A stretch of DNA of 64,000 nucleotides, from positions 24,588,998-24,652,997 of the forward strand of contig NC_088791.1 in NCBI RefSeq assembly GCF_011386835.1, given 5' to 3'. Source of the DNA: Chrysemys picta bellii (lineage: Eukaryota > Chordata > Testudines > Emydidae). Of the stretch, positions 47,345 through 58,864 are shown one piece after another. Both the position numbers and the translations under genes were made by a program. Below the pieces are notes generated by a model. That model was not told the DNA's origin. It was given only the letters and a program-made list of their open reading frames with translations, and made no database searches. How positions within the stretch are numbered: position 1 is the stretch's first letter; each line of letters opens with the position of its first letter.

Positions 47345-48880
47345 TGGCCTACTGTTGTTGGAAAATAAAGCAAGAGAGGCTGAGGAGGCGTACAAGAGAG
47401 GAGATTCAACAAATCCATTTTCTAGCATCTAAACAATTGATATCACAATTTTTGAACCGCTGTGGCATTGTAAAAGTTCAAGATGGTACAATTTTAACCA
47501 CATAGGAAGGATAGAGAAGCCTGTTGGATGGAACATTTCCAGGCTGTGCTCAGCCACCTGGAACCACTAACACACACTGAGAGATGTGAAGAAATAGCAG
47601 ACTTAACCTATATAGTAGAAGTAATTGCCTTTGAGAAAGTAACTGAGGCCATAAACCAGCTGAAGAGTGATCAAGCACCAGACTATGATAAGACACATGC
47701 TGAAACGTTAAAAGCTGGAGAGGAAGTGATGGTGAATTACATGTGCAGCTTTCACAGAATGGTTTGGTAAAAGATTGGGGAAGATGTGTCATCTGTAAAA
47801 TCCCTAAAAATGGGGACCAGTCTATTTGTGATAACTGGAGAGGGGTGACCTTTCTCTCTGTATCTGGAAAAATGTTTTGCCTTACCATTTTGAATAGGAT
47901 GAAAACTGTTGTTGACAAAGTACTCAGTGAAGTACAGGCTGATTTTAATCTGGTAGGTCATGTTCAGACCAAGTTTTCAGCTTGAGAAGATTTATTGAAA
48001 AAGGCTTAGGACACCCATAGAAGAACGTTTTAAGTTCTTTGATTTTATGAAAGCATTTGATAGTGTCCACAGAGAAGACCTCTGGAAGATCCTGACACAT
48101 TATATTCCAGGAAAGACTGTTAATTTGAGAAAAGCTTTGTATGATGAGTGTGCTTGTTGTGTCAGGACAGAGAGTGGAGCCATGGATTTGTTTATGATTA
48201 TTAATGATGTAAGGCAAAGTTGTATACTATACCCATGTCTCTTCAGCATTGTCATAGATTTTGTGATGAGAAGAGCGATGGCTGCTGCTGAAGACAATAG
48301 TGTTGTCTGGGCAAGAAAGAAGCTGCAAGACTTAGTTTTTGCAGATGACCCGGTCATATTGTGTACCAACGTTGAAAAGACTCTCTATATATAGGGTTAC
48401 CAGATAGCAACTGTGAAAAAAACGGGACGGGGTTGGTGGGGTAATAGGCGCCTATATAAGAATAAGCCCCCAAAAATGGGACTTTCCCTTTAAAAATGGG
48501 ACATCTGGTCACCCTATCTATAAACATTAAAGGAGAAACTGCTAAAGTGGGACTTCTTATCAGTACTCAGAAGACCAAGACCATGGAGATAATGCTGTCA
48601 AAGCTGGTGAATGTGTGATTGATGGAGAAGAATACAAGAGTTGTTGACTTTGTCTATCTTGGAAGTAAAATATCTGCTAATGGCCAGCTCATTAAAGAAG
48701 TGAAGGCAAGAATCGGTAAAGCCAGTGGATCATTTTCCTGTTTTCAAACATCTATGCAGTAAAACGAGATTGTTCAGTGCTGTTATTCTTTCAACAATAT
48801 TGTATGCCTCAGAAATCTGGCAGTACACAACAGGAAGCTGAATGCATTCTAACAACCTTGTTTAAGAAGAATCTTGGTGC
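47345..48880 (+). mobile_element. RTE-like LINE, interrupted by a MITE
   Basis: Plus-strand RT remnant. In order: linker (EEAYKRGDSTNPF near 47372), a pre-RT segment (VTEAINQLKSDQAPDYDKTH), RT motif 1-2 (ICKIPKNGDQSICDNWRGVT near 47795-47855), FDFMKAFDSVHREDLWKIL (motif A, near 48040-48090), a motif B relic VRQSCILYPCLFSIV, motif C as LQDLVFADDPVILC (48325-48362), then after the MITE at 48392-48516 INIKGETAKVG and the C-terminal DFVYLGSKISANGQLIKEV (near 48640-48700). Gene order and wording fit an RTE-type APE LINE, different in detail from the copy at 26.7-27.7 kb. Frameshifted, inactive. Confidence 0.8.
48392..48516. mobile_element. hAT-like MITE inside RTE-like LINE
   Basis: TAGGGTTACCAGATAGC at the left and ACATCTGGTCACCCTA at the right. 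Flanks TCTATATA (48384-48391) and TCTATAAA (48517-48524) match at 7 of 8 positions. 125 bp, nearly the same interior as the copy at 15014-15136. It interrupts the LINE just after motif C, so it arrived later. Confidence 0.85.
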
Positions 48881-51800
48881 TACTTCTGTCCATTACTTTC
48901 ACAATATTGAAATCTATCTCACTTTCCTTTTCAAGTAAGCAGGCCCTTAAGACTTCTTTGATAAATTATACTACTGGTACTTTCCGCTCGAAGAGGAAAG
49001 GTATCATTTTAAAATATATACAGCAGGGAAGTCATGTACGGTTAAAAATGTTCATACTGAAATCTTAAGTGCCCGCTTACCTGAAAAGGAAAGTGATATA
49101 GTTTTCATTATTGTGAAAGTAATGGACAGAAGTAGCACATATAAGTTCTACTAAGCTGTGCAATTCTGTGGTGAAGAAACTCTGAGGATATGTCAACTAA
49201 ATAGATAGTTGTGAATAATTGTTACTTCCTATCTCATTTCTTAGGATTTTATATACAGCTATTGCATTGACTTTTTATTCTCCTTGCCCCTAAAAGTTGC
49301 TAGTTGATGTTTGTCATTCTTTATAAGCATTTAGACTCAACCCTGCACTCTTTTCACAGGCAGAACGCCTAATGAATTTCTGTACAGCTAGATTTATCAG
49401 ACTTGACTGTATTAATAGGAATATTGCCTGTTGGATTGGACCCTGAATGGAAATTGTCAGCTTGGCAAAATTAATATTTATCAGAAATCCTCTCTTGTTA
49501 TGCTTGATTTAGTCTTGAGAATTACACTGAGAAGCTTTTCTCACCACCTACAATCTGTGAATAGCATTTGAAACAAAAACCTTGGTTTAAAATTGACATT
49601 GCTGAGGCAATGAACTACATAATTTACCCACAAGTAGGTTATCAAAAAAATGACTTGTGCCCTGTTTAGCTGGACCACTTTTCAGATAAGTGGCTTTCCA
49701 CAAAGTGATGTTTGAATAATTGGGGAAACCTCTTGGCTGGCTCCCCAATTTTTGTTGGGAAGAAACACCAGGGAGCTGGGGTGGGAGAAATTTTAACTAA
49801 AATGCCTTAACTATGTTTATCTAGCTAAAGCACCTTAGCTGAGGCCCACCATTAAAGTGCTTTAGCTATGGTAGATTGAGTCAGCTAAATGCTAAGTGAT
49901 CTCCCAGGCTGTTGGCTGTCAGGCTGCCTCCCACCGTTCAAATTGGATAGTTGGGTGAACTGGGCAGCAAGTGAGGAGACACTGATGGGCCATCACCCTC
50001 ACATCTGTGGAGGTTTAACATGTCTTCTGAGAACTTTGGGTTATCAGGGTTCTGGTAACCATTAAATTAATGTTAAACTGGTTTTAAACCTGTAAAACAG
50101 GAAATTGAGCGAGAAAAACAAATATGGAGTCAAAATCATGATCTATTCAGGTTTTTTTTTAGTACAGACACATGTGCACATATGTTGCAAAAACTAGCAG
50201 TACAAGAGTCATATTGTCTGACCTAGGTGTAGCCCCACATAGAGACACTGTACAGATTTTTATTACCAGGCACAGGAATATGCTGTTTGAAATGCCAGGA
50301 AGCCAGGGTAAGGAGAACCTTCTCTTAAACACACTGAACGCCACTCCTAACCACAGGTCCCACCCATTCCAGAATATCCCATCCGCTATTCTAGCTATGG
50401 AAAATGTGGGGAACTGGGGGAAGACTTCAGTGGGTTTTTCTCTCCACTTGACTACCTCTTTTTACCAATTCTTTACCTCTTTCATACCCCATTACAGATA
50501 AACCAAGCTCCTATGTGTTTCACATTTTCTCAGAGATATAAAAGACTTTGTGTACCATTCATTTATCTTAAACTTGTTCCCTTTTGAGGTTTGAAATGAC
50601 TACAGTATTGCTGTATATGTATTTGCCCTATGCCTACATGGTTCCTTCTTATCCTTTTAAAAGTTCTGTCCTTCTGATGCAAACTGCACAAAAGCATTTT
50701 AACAGTTACAATAGGATTTTCTGATACAGAGAGAATATGAAACATTACTTGGGTGATGCTTGTCATAAATCTAATATATCCAAGCATAATGGACATATGC
50801 TTAAACAACTTTCCATGGACAATTACAAAGGTGTGATACCAACTGAACTCTCTCCGCAATCTTGACATCTTTGCATGGTATAGAGATAGTGGTACAAATT
50901 GTGCCAGTTTTTGAAATGTCCTATGAATCCATTTCTGTGTACAGAACATGTGTATGCATGTTCTGTTCATTATCTGATGCTGTGATGAATCAGCTAAGTA
51001 GTAATAGATCAGGAGAGAGAAGTGAGAAGAATCTGCTGCTGCTCATTTGGTCCTGACTGGAGACTAATTGGACAACCAGGAGGGTAAGACTCATGTTCCA
51101 TGGCAGTTGGAAGGACAGCTGGAGGCCTGGAGGGACATGACAAAGCTGTTCCTGGAGACCGTTCAGGGTGCCTGAGTTGGATTTTCTAGAAACACTTCTA
51201 TGTGGTTGGGTCTATGTGAGTTTAAGAATAACAAGGCTCTTATACATAGTGTGGGTAAGAACAAGTACATAGTGTAAACAAACAAATTATATCCTAGTTG
51301 ACTTCATGAGATCAATTTCTCTTCAACAACGAAAAGTGATCGGTTGCAAGGCCCAAAAATTGATCACGGCTTGGCCATTGGGCAACAATTTATATGGCAC
51401 AGAGTTACAAAAACTTAGCTTGTGGACGTAATAATACCTAATGCTAAGCAAATATTTAATTTAACATTATGGGTTAATTAACAGGCAGGACAAATGTATC
51501 TTGTAGATCATTTGAAGTAAATTGGCATGTTATAAAAGTTGCCATAGACACCCACTGTTTAACTGCAGAATCAGAAAAATATACTGGCATTAGAATTTGG
51601 ACTATAGCACTGATTAGTCAGAGCAAAAGATAGCATTAATCTGCATGAATCATGAATAGAGGTCTTCAGAAGGAAATGTGCTAAGATGCCTAGAAAGAAG
51701 GAACTAGACTTGACTAAATTCTAATATAAAGATTGTTCAAGTTCATAGGGTGCCTAGGAACACATATATATTGTTCCATATTTTGGGCAAGTTACAGATA

Positions 51801-52818
51801 CCAATAACATTCTTTGGATGGTAATGAATACTTGGTTCTTACTCCATTTGAAAACTAATTAAGCATCTCAGATTATATTGGGAAGTAGAATCAATGTCCC
51901 CCTAAAAAAAAGCAATGTCTGAGAGTTACAGAACTCCTACAGTAATTCACTGTATTTACTGTAGTTCACTCTATATATTCTTATATAATAATTCAATGTA
52001 GCTACATAAAGTAATTTAATGTAATTACATGCATTTAACATTTTTGTAGCTACTTTTAATGTGCTGGTATCCAACAGACATAATAGCTTGTTCTTGGTAT
52101 CTGAATGATGCCAAAATAAGTGGAATCAACCCATCCCTAGTTATTACACAACTGGTCATTGTAAACTTGATTATTACAGTTCATATCTAAGAATGAAGCC
52201 ACATGTTATAACTTGTATGAAGTTCAGTAGTCCTGCTTTGAAAGGACAGATCACCATGAGCACATCCAGAAGTGCTCTGTTCTCTGTACTATATTAATAC
52301 AGTAGTGGGTCTCTGTCTTGGCTTTAAAAGCCCTCTACCAGATTATCCCAAACCGTGCACCCATGACAGCTATATTCTGCTGGAACAATTAAACTGTCTG
52401 TTAGTGGGGGCACCTGATGACTGTGGGAGACAGTACTTTCACAAGTGCTGGACCTAGATGTTTGAACTTATTCCTGTAGGAGATAAAAATGACCATGGGC
52501 CTGACTGCATTCAGAATTAAATGGAAAACTCATTTGCTCATCTTGAGATCACTATATTATACTCTGATTTACTTATTTATTAGACATTAAATCTAAGCTT
52601 ATTTTTTCTATCTGCAGGAGGAGAAGGAACATTTTTCTCTATCATCCATGTTTTTTATTCAGTTACACCCTATCCCTAAATGAGCAGCAAGCATTCTCAT
52701 TCTTGTGAATATCTTATACAATAGTGTGTATAAATAGTGACTAGTGTAGAAATAATTTCTGTATCTCACTATAGATATTTTATTAATGTGAGTTAAGCAG
52801 AGAATAGTTTTCTCTAGT
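48881..52818. other. Unassigned AT-rich DNA
   Basis: No gene or repeat recognised in almost 4 kb. A 135-codon minus-strand frame at 50563-50970 and a 109-codon plus-strand frame at 50172-50501 show no motif. Confidence 0.4.
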
Positions 52819-52901
52819 AAAGTAACTTCTGTTAGTCTCAAAGGTGCCACAGGACCCTCTGTTGCTTTTTACAGATTCAGACTAACACGGCTACCCCTCT
52901 G
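52819..52901 (+). mobile_element. 83-bp PLE-end insertion with 15-bp target duplication
   Basis: Flanked by a perfect duplication ATAGTTTTCTCTAGT (52804-52818 and 52902-52916). The insert contains GTTAGTCTCAAAGGTGCCAC and CAGACTAACACGGCTACCCC, which is the 3' tail of the PLE-derived family as seen in the left arm at 45575. GTTAGTCT (52831-52838) and AGACTAAC (52879-52886) can pair as a terminal hairpin. The hammerhead-like motif is absent because the copy is 5'-truncated. Confidence 0.88.
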
Positions 52902-52916
52902 ATAGTTTTCTCTAGT

Positions 52917-53865
52917 GACCCAAGAAATCTATATTTCACATGGTGTTATTTTTACAAATGGTTTAACATAAAAATCACGATAGTTTTAAAATAATAAATT
53001 TCCTCCTCAGATAACCTAATATAGTAAAAGTGCTCCAGCAACCTAATTATTCATAATAATGTTGGAGACTACATTTCATGAATCACTGTTTGAAAACAGA
53101 AAAGTAGTATACAAGACAAAATATTATATTTACTTGGAATTTACTGTGTAAGCACATTAGCCAGTCAAGAGTTTATTTTGCATATGAGAAAATAGTGGCT
53201 GGAGAAAAGCACCAGAAAAGTGGGGTACCTGGATATTCAACACCTAGATATATCTAGATATCCGGTAGTCCAAATTTCTTTAATTTTTGTAATTAAACTA
53301 GAGTGTAGAATAATATGTGTATAGTGTTTCAACAATGTAAAGCATTATGGACCAGATTCTGATGCACTTACTGAAACTGAACAGTACTGTACTCCACAAA
53401 TAGACTCCTCTTAGAAGAAAGGTAATATGCAGTGCGAGTCAGGGCATGTGTGCTCAGCTCCCTGTAAATGGTGTTATTTATTATCACTGCCACTGTAGAG
53501 TATTTCCAATGTACTGCCATAGACCTGTGTCAGATTTGGATCTGTTCAGAAATTCTTTGTAGCAATGCATGCAATTCATCTGAGAAGATCATACACAACT
53601 GGTTGATCAAAATATTGATCAGATTTATTGCTGCATAAAACAGTGGAGTTGCACCCTGTTATGCTGTGATTATATCTCCATCTTTTAGAAATTGCAGGTA
53701 GGTGAACACACATATATATAGCAGGATACTATAATATCACTTGTATTTTGTAAACTGCCATACATTTCACTTACCAGTATTGAAGCAGTTGAAGTATATT
53801 TACACCTTACTATACAGTGGCTTTGTCTACTCATTTCAGGGGAAATCAGCCCATTGCTGCATCAG
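52917..53865. other. Unassigned AT-rich DNA
   Basis: No gene or repeat recognised by eye. Confidence 0.4.
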
Positions 53866-54052
53866 TGGGAGAGAGAGAGCTCAGTGGTTTGAGCATTGGT
53901 CTGCTAAACCCAGGATTGTGAGTTTAGTCCTTGAGGGGGCCACTTAAGGATCTGGGGCAAAATCAGTACTTGGTCCTGCCTGGTGAGGGCAGGGGGCTGG
54001 ACTTGATGACCTTTTAGGGTCCCTTCCAGTTCTATGAGATAGGTATATCTCC
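53866..54052 (+). mobile_element. Cry-type tRNA-derived SINE
   Basis: Head with GAGCTCAGTGGTTTGAGCAT (A box) and GTGAGTTTAGTCC (B box), body CTGGGGCAAAATCAGTACTT, tail CCCTTCCAGTTCTATGAGAT then AGGTATATCTCC. The tail type is shared with the PsCR1-like LINE group. CAGTGGGA before and CACTGGGA after may be a decayed target duplication, though the first overlaps the SINE start. Confidence 0.85.
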
Positions 54053-54319
54053 ACTGGGACAGATGAACCGGTGGTAGGAATAGAGGAAGTCCTAGCATGT
54101 ATAGGGCACAGCATTGTCCCAGACTCTGAGAAGAAAGACAAAATGCAAGGGATGTGATTTAATTAGGCTGCAGTTTTATTAATTTATTTGTGAACTGTCC
54201 CGCAATTACGCATACAGTACAGGTTCCTTCTTTAATTGTTTCCAGCTGGTAGAGGGTTGCCATCAGCCCTCCACACCTAGTCCCAAGACCATTTCTGGGA
54301 CCTCACAACCCTCCCCTCA

Positions 54320-54920
54320 TATGGGATTAGGGGGCTGTGTAACAGGGATACCTGCCTCTTTAAGGGCCTGGAGGCCTGGAGCCAGTCTGCACTGTTTATT
54401 TAGCCCTGCCCTGCTACACCTGTGCTGGGTGTTGGACTTCTGAGGAGAAAAACCCAGCAGCTGAAGTCTAACATGGGAGGAGAGTGGACAGACTGTTCCT
54501 CCCTGGGGGCAAAAAGCCTGGTTGAGGTCCAGGTTGTCTGAGGACTGTGGCCAGCCAGAGCCTTTTGTAAGAGAGTAGGCCTGGACCAGATTGTTAAGTG
54601 GACCAGAGCTCATATACCTGTTGGTGGATATTAAGGCAGGCTTTTGTGACTGGGGTCTCCCTGTAAAGAAGGGGATGGAAGATTCCTTTGTTTCTGTCTT
54701 TTGTTGGACTTTAAGGAATTCAGTTATACCAGGGGAGTTGAATAGTTTAAAGTGGCTTGGCCATATCACCTCTATGGCAGGAGTAGGCTGAAGAATATTG
54801 TGGGGAAAGTGAGGCAGAGCTGTTGCGGTGCTGGGTCTCACCATGAGGAGGCGCTCTGGGATTGTAAGTCTGTACAAGCTGGTAGAAGGGGGTTATCTCC
54901 TCACTGTACCACACATTAGG
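54320..54920. repeat. GC-rich interspersed repeat, unclassified
   Basis: Starts near TGTAACAGGGATACCTGCC and is rich in CTGG and GGAG words, with an open minus-strand frame of 186 codons that has no recognisable domain and is likely a composition effect. The start resembles the terminus of the solo-LTR-like element at 34225 (TGTAACGGGA), but no matching right end or duplication is visible. Confidence 0.35.
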
Positions 54921-55179
54921 AGCCCCAGCCCAGTTCCTCAGCTTCTTTAGGGGAAGCTTTCTCCCAAGTCTGGGCTCAGGCTAGAGGGCAATACAGAGGC
55001 CAATGGCTTACCTGAGCCCCAATGGCCTACCCACCTGCTCAGATAATGCAGCCCCTCAAGTGAGGGGTGGACCCTTAGAGGAGCCTCTACCCTTTTCTCC
55101 TGCTGGTCCAGGCAAAGACTCCCCCGCCTTTGAGACTGCAAAAGGTATGTTTGCCACTGTGTTGTCTAATTCTGCTTAG

Positions 55180-55315
55180 TAGTTATAGACATGCCAGCAG
55201 CTGCCTGAGCCCTGTCTAAACTACTGCTGCTGTAGTTACCTCTCCTGGAGGAGCAGCAATAGTCAGAGATTCCCCCCCAAAAAAAGTCTAGTGTAGACAA
55301 GGCCAATGTGACAAT
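55180..55315. mobile_element. hAT-like MITE remnant
   Basis: Right end GTCTAGTGTAGACAAGGCC is a typical hAT-MITE terminus of the GGCCTTGTCTACAC kind; the left end is not clear. A palindromic AGGAGCAGCAATAG region lies within. Confidence 0.4.
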
Positions 55316-55440
55316 CTTTATTCTGCCACACATCCTAAGAGATGATGGCCTATTAAGCTCTCCTAACAAGAGAAAGCATTTTGCATATAATGAGTCACGT
55401 CTCTCTTAATGTAAGTAGTAACACCCAACTACATCTGTAT

Positions 55441-55987
55441 TAGGGTGACCACCTGCCCTGAATTTGGCGGGACAGTTCTGAAATGCAGCGTTCGAGTCCC
55501 GGTCCTGGGCTGAATGACTCCGAGACAACAGCATTTGTCTTCCCAGTGGGGGAGGGTGGGGATGCTGAGGTGGGCCTTAGCCTCCGCTCTCCACAAGGCC
55601 TCCCCCTCCCCCTGCTGCTCTTCTCCCCGACAAGGCTCTGCCCCCAGCGCTCCCCAGGGGGTGGTGGCATGGGCCAAGGGCTACTTTTGTGCCCCCCGGC
55701 CCTCAGCCTAGGGTAGGTGGAGAGTTCAGGGCTCCCCAAAGCAGCCAGGCTCCTTGGGCGGTTCTTACTACACAGGGCTCCAGCTTCCAGCCTGGACAGG
55801 GAACGGGGCCTCAGGAGGAAGAGGAGGTGCAGTGGACAGGGCCTTGGGGGAAGATCAGAAGTAGGGGGTGGGTCCAGTAGGGGGTGGGTCCGCAGGGGGG
55901 AGGGAAGGGAGCAGAGATGAGGCCATAATGGGGGGCAGGGCTCCTGCATATGTCCTGCTTTTGCCTTTTGAAAAGGTGGTCACCCTA
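55441..55987. mobile_element. 547-bp GC-rich hAT element, TAGGGTGACC family
   Basis: TAGGGTGACCACCTGCCC at the left and AAAGGTGGTCACCCTA at the right give about 13 bp of inverted termini. The perfect 8-bp duplication ATCTGTAT lies on both sides (55433-55440 and 55988-55995). The interior is strongly GC-rich and open in most frames (up to 169 codons on the minus strand) without any transposase motif; it is best seen as non-autonomous. It shares termini but not interior with the members at 15014, 30453 and 48392. Confidence 0.9.
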
Positions 55988-56159
55988 ATCTGTATATAAC
56001 GCATTAGCTGCAGACTTCCCCAAAACTCCAATAATACATGAACACACACACACCCCAAACATTCACACATAGTGGCTTCCTAACTTATGGCCTGATCCTA
56101 AAAATAGTTGCTCTTGTGTGTGTTTAAACTCACGCACAGTCCTGTTGGCTTCAATGGGT

Positions 56160-56432
56160 GGCTAATCTATACTAGAAAGGCTTTTGCCAGTACAGATGTA
56201 GTGGTATAGCCATACTGGCAGAGTCCCCTAGTCAAGATGCAGCTTATACCAGCACAAGGAGATCTTTTGCCAGTATAATTAAACCACCTCCCTAAAGGAC
56301 ATAAGCTATACAAGCAAAAGGATTCTTGCCAGTGTAGCTGTATCTACATGATGGGGGAACATTGCCAACATAGCTATGTCAGTCAGGGACATGCCAGCAA
56401 AATTTTGTTATGTTGACCTGGCCTGGGACTAA
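56160..56432. mobile_element. hAT-like MITE, decayed
   Basis: Contains internally repeated TTTTGCCAGTA, ATAGCCATACTGGC and GCCAGTGTAGCTGTA phrases, common inside turtle hAT-type MITEs, and a right end near GACCTGGCCTGGGAC. The termini are too diverged to fix. Confidence 0.4.
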
Positions 56433-57442
56433 ATATCCATGTGGGAGTAAAGGGCTGGGTGGTTAATGCGACTGAGCATCCAGGCTTCTAAAAGAGATCA
56501 GGATTTACCACAGTATCTCTCCCTCTATATGTCTCTATCTCAAAGGATGAAAATCCATGGAAGTGATGCACTAAATACTTTTGAAACAGAAGAAAGCTTG
56601 GAAGTATAAGTCTGTGAATAGATTTTCCAAATGCCAATCACGTACATCCAGCTTCTCTTCAGAAGTGACATCACTGCTTACTCACCAGCCTGCCTTTGAG
56701 TCCAATTGTGGTATTTTAGTTTTAACATAAGCCTGAAAAAGGAACTGGCAATGGGAAATTTTGTGGAAGTGTGATCTCTAGGGCACTGATGAATTTCCAG
56801 GAAGAAATTCCAGCGTTTTCCATTGTCTCCAGTGAGCTTCTAATTCACACTTTAAAGAAACATTTAAGACATCAATTTGGAGTTCAGAAAGATTTGCAAG
56901 TAATTTCATTTCTTTTCATCTGTTTCACTTCATGAACACTGAAAGGTACATTTTCTCAGGCAGTTAGTAAATTACCTGTCTGTTAACTAGATCCTTAAAT
57001 GCCAGAATGCCCATAGATTTCCAGTCTGAGTTCTCCCAAGAATTACATACAATACATTTTAGCTGCTGTGGATTACTATAAAATCTGTGCCTACGAGTGA
57101 TTTCCATATTACTATTATTATTATTTTACAATCATGGCTGCAATCTTCTATGCTTGATTTGGCACAAGGTATTCACACTTCTCTGTTATTAGCTTTTATC
57201 TGTGAATGTCATTGTTACATCTTAAAAGGTACTCTTGGCAAAGATAATGCAAAAAGACATTTTATTTTCTCAGAAGCTGTACAGATGATGAACTCTTCTA
57301 TAGATTGATTTATTATTGGGTCAAAGTCATCTTTAAAAGCAGAAATTCTGAAGATGGAACAAGGAGTTCACCAACAGCAAGAAACTGACCTACTTTATAC
57401 CATGATTGCTATGCAATGAGTTGTGTTGATTTGCAGAGAAAT
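56433..57442. other. Unassigned non-coding DNA
   Basis: No gene or repeat recognised by eye. Confidence 0.4.
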
Positions 57443-58154
57443 TTTCATAGAATTCATAGATTCCAAGGCCAGAAGGGACTACTGTGATAATCCATTCTGA
57501 CCTCCTGTATGGCACAGGCCATAGAACTTCCCCCAATAATTCCTGGAGCAGATCTCTCAGAAAAATACCCAATCTTGATTTAAAAATTGTCAGTGCTGGA
57601 CAATCCAACATAACCCTGGGTAAATTGTTCCAATGCTTAAGTATTTTCACCATTAAAAATTTGCACCTTATTTCCCGTCTGAATTTTATCTAGCTTCAAC
57701 TTTCAGCCATTGGATTGTGCTTTACCTTTCTCTGCTAGATTGAAGAACCCATTACTAAATATTTGTTCCCCAGGTGGGTACATATAGACTGTCCTCAAGT
57801 CACCCCTTAACCTTCTCTTTGTTAAGCTAAATAGATTGAGCTTCTTGAGTCTGTCACTATAAGGCATGTTTTCTAATCATTTAATCATTCTTGTGAACCC
57901 ATCACTCTGAACCCTCTCCTGTTTATCAGCATCCTTCTTGAATTGTGAACACCAAAAATGGACACTGTATTCCAGCAGCAGTTATACCAGTGCCAAATGC
58001 AGAGGAAAAATAACCTCTTTGCTTTTACTTGTGATTCCCCTCTTTATGCATCTGAGGATCACATTAGTCCTTTTGGCCCCAAAATCAGCAGATTATCCAC
58101 CACTACCCCCAAATCTTTTTCTGTCAGTGCCTGCCCCCAAAGGGCATCCTCCTC
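57443..58154 (-). mobile_element. CR1 LINE 3' portion, 0.7 kb
   Basis: The plus strand starts TCATAGAATTCATAGATTCC and GGCCAGAAGGGACTACTGTG, the reverse complement of a CR1 3' end. The minus strand shows VKILKHWNNLPRVMLDCPAL and, further right, remnants of the [12 protein letters not shown] and thumb regions (near 57830, 57940). A Cry-type SINE abuts the right end. Confidence 0.8.
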
Positions 58155-58336
58155 ATCATAGAATATCAGGGTTGGAAGGGACCTCAGGCGGTCATCTAGT
58201 CCAACCCCCTGCTCAAAGCAGGACCAAGGCCCAGACAGATTTTTGCCTCAGATCCATAAATGGCCCCCCTCAAGGATTGAACTCACAACACTGGGTTTAG
58301 CAGGCCAATGCTCAAAGCACTGAGCTATCCCTCCCC
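58155..58336 (-). mobile_element. Cry-type SINE with CR1 octamer-type tail
   Basis: On the minus strand it starts GGGGAGGGATAGCTCAGTGC, has the B-box region GTGAGTTCAATCC, and ends GGTTGGACTAGATGACCGCC, then GGTCCCTTCCAACCCTGATA and TTCTATGA. This tail is that of the CR1 group at 59 and 63 kb, unlike the GAGATAGGTATAT tail of the SINE at 53866. Confidence 0.85.
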
Positions 58337-58860
58337 ATACAGTAGGGCAGCTCCTCAATGGATGTAAATCAGAATAGCTCTAGATCTGGCCCAGTATATT
58401 TACATTTTAGACAAAGGCAGAAACTGTAGCCTTGCAAAGTTCTGCCTGTACCTACATCTTGAGCCTCATTTCCCATTGTGTTCCTTCTGTTCCACCAGTG
58501 GTGCCAGTTTCAATGTCCCTCTTTAGAACTATGTACTTTCACAACAAGTTTGTAATTTAAACAAACAAACAAATAAACAAAACAGTGACTAAGCAACCAA
58601 CACACTGTCATTCTCACCTCCAGATTTTACAGTGCTGCTCAGCTCCAGTATGTCTGTTTTTCATAGTATGAGCTTTCAGGAGTAGAGGCTGTCTCTATTT
58701 AATATTTGTGTGTATTGCGCTGTGCCAAACCCAATGTGCAAAAACAAATGAGAAAAATAAAATCCAGATTTTGCTAAAATAAGATTCCTAGTGGACATAC
58801 CTTGAATCAGAAAAAAAGTTCTTTAAAAAGTAGTATAAATTTGAGGTTTAACAATCCAAT
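58337..58860. other. Unassigned non-coding DNA
   Basis: No gene seen; a short piece near 58355-58395 (AATGGATGTAAATCAGAATA, GATCTGGCCC) is half of a hairpin MITE of the CAATG type. An AAAC repeat lies at 58558-58582. Confidence 0.4.
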
Positions 58861-58864
58861 TTAT

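Noticed and set aside
50563..50970. 135-codon minus-strand open frame
   Set aside because: No domain recognised and no support from neighbouring sequence; AT-rich DNA can give one frame of this length by chance in 64 kb.
54317..54877. 186-codon minus-strand open frame as a gene
   Set aside because: Lies in a GC-rich repeat block, shows no motif, and composition explains the lack of stops.
55440..55949. 169-codon minus-strand frame as a hAT transposase
   Set aside because: Pro/Leu/Arg-rich chance translation with no zinc finger or catalytic motif; several other frames are open too.
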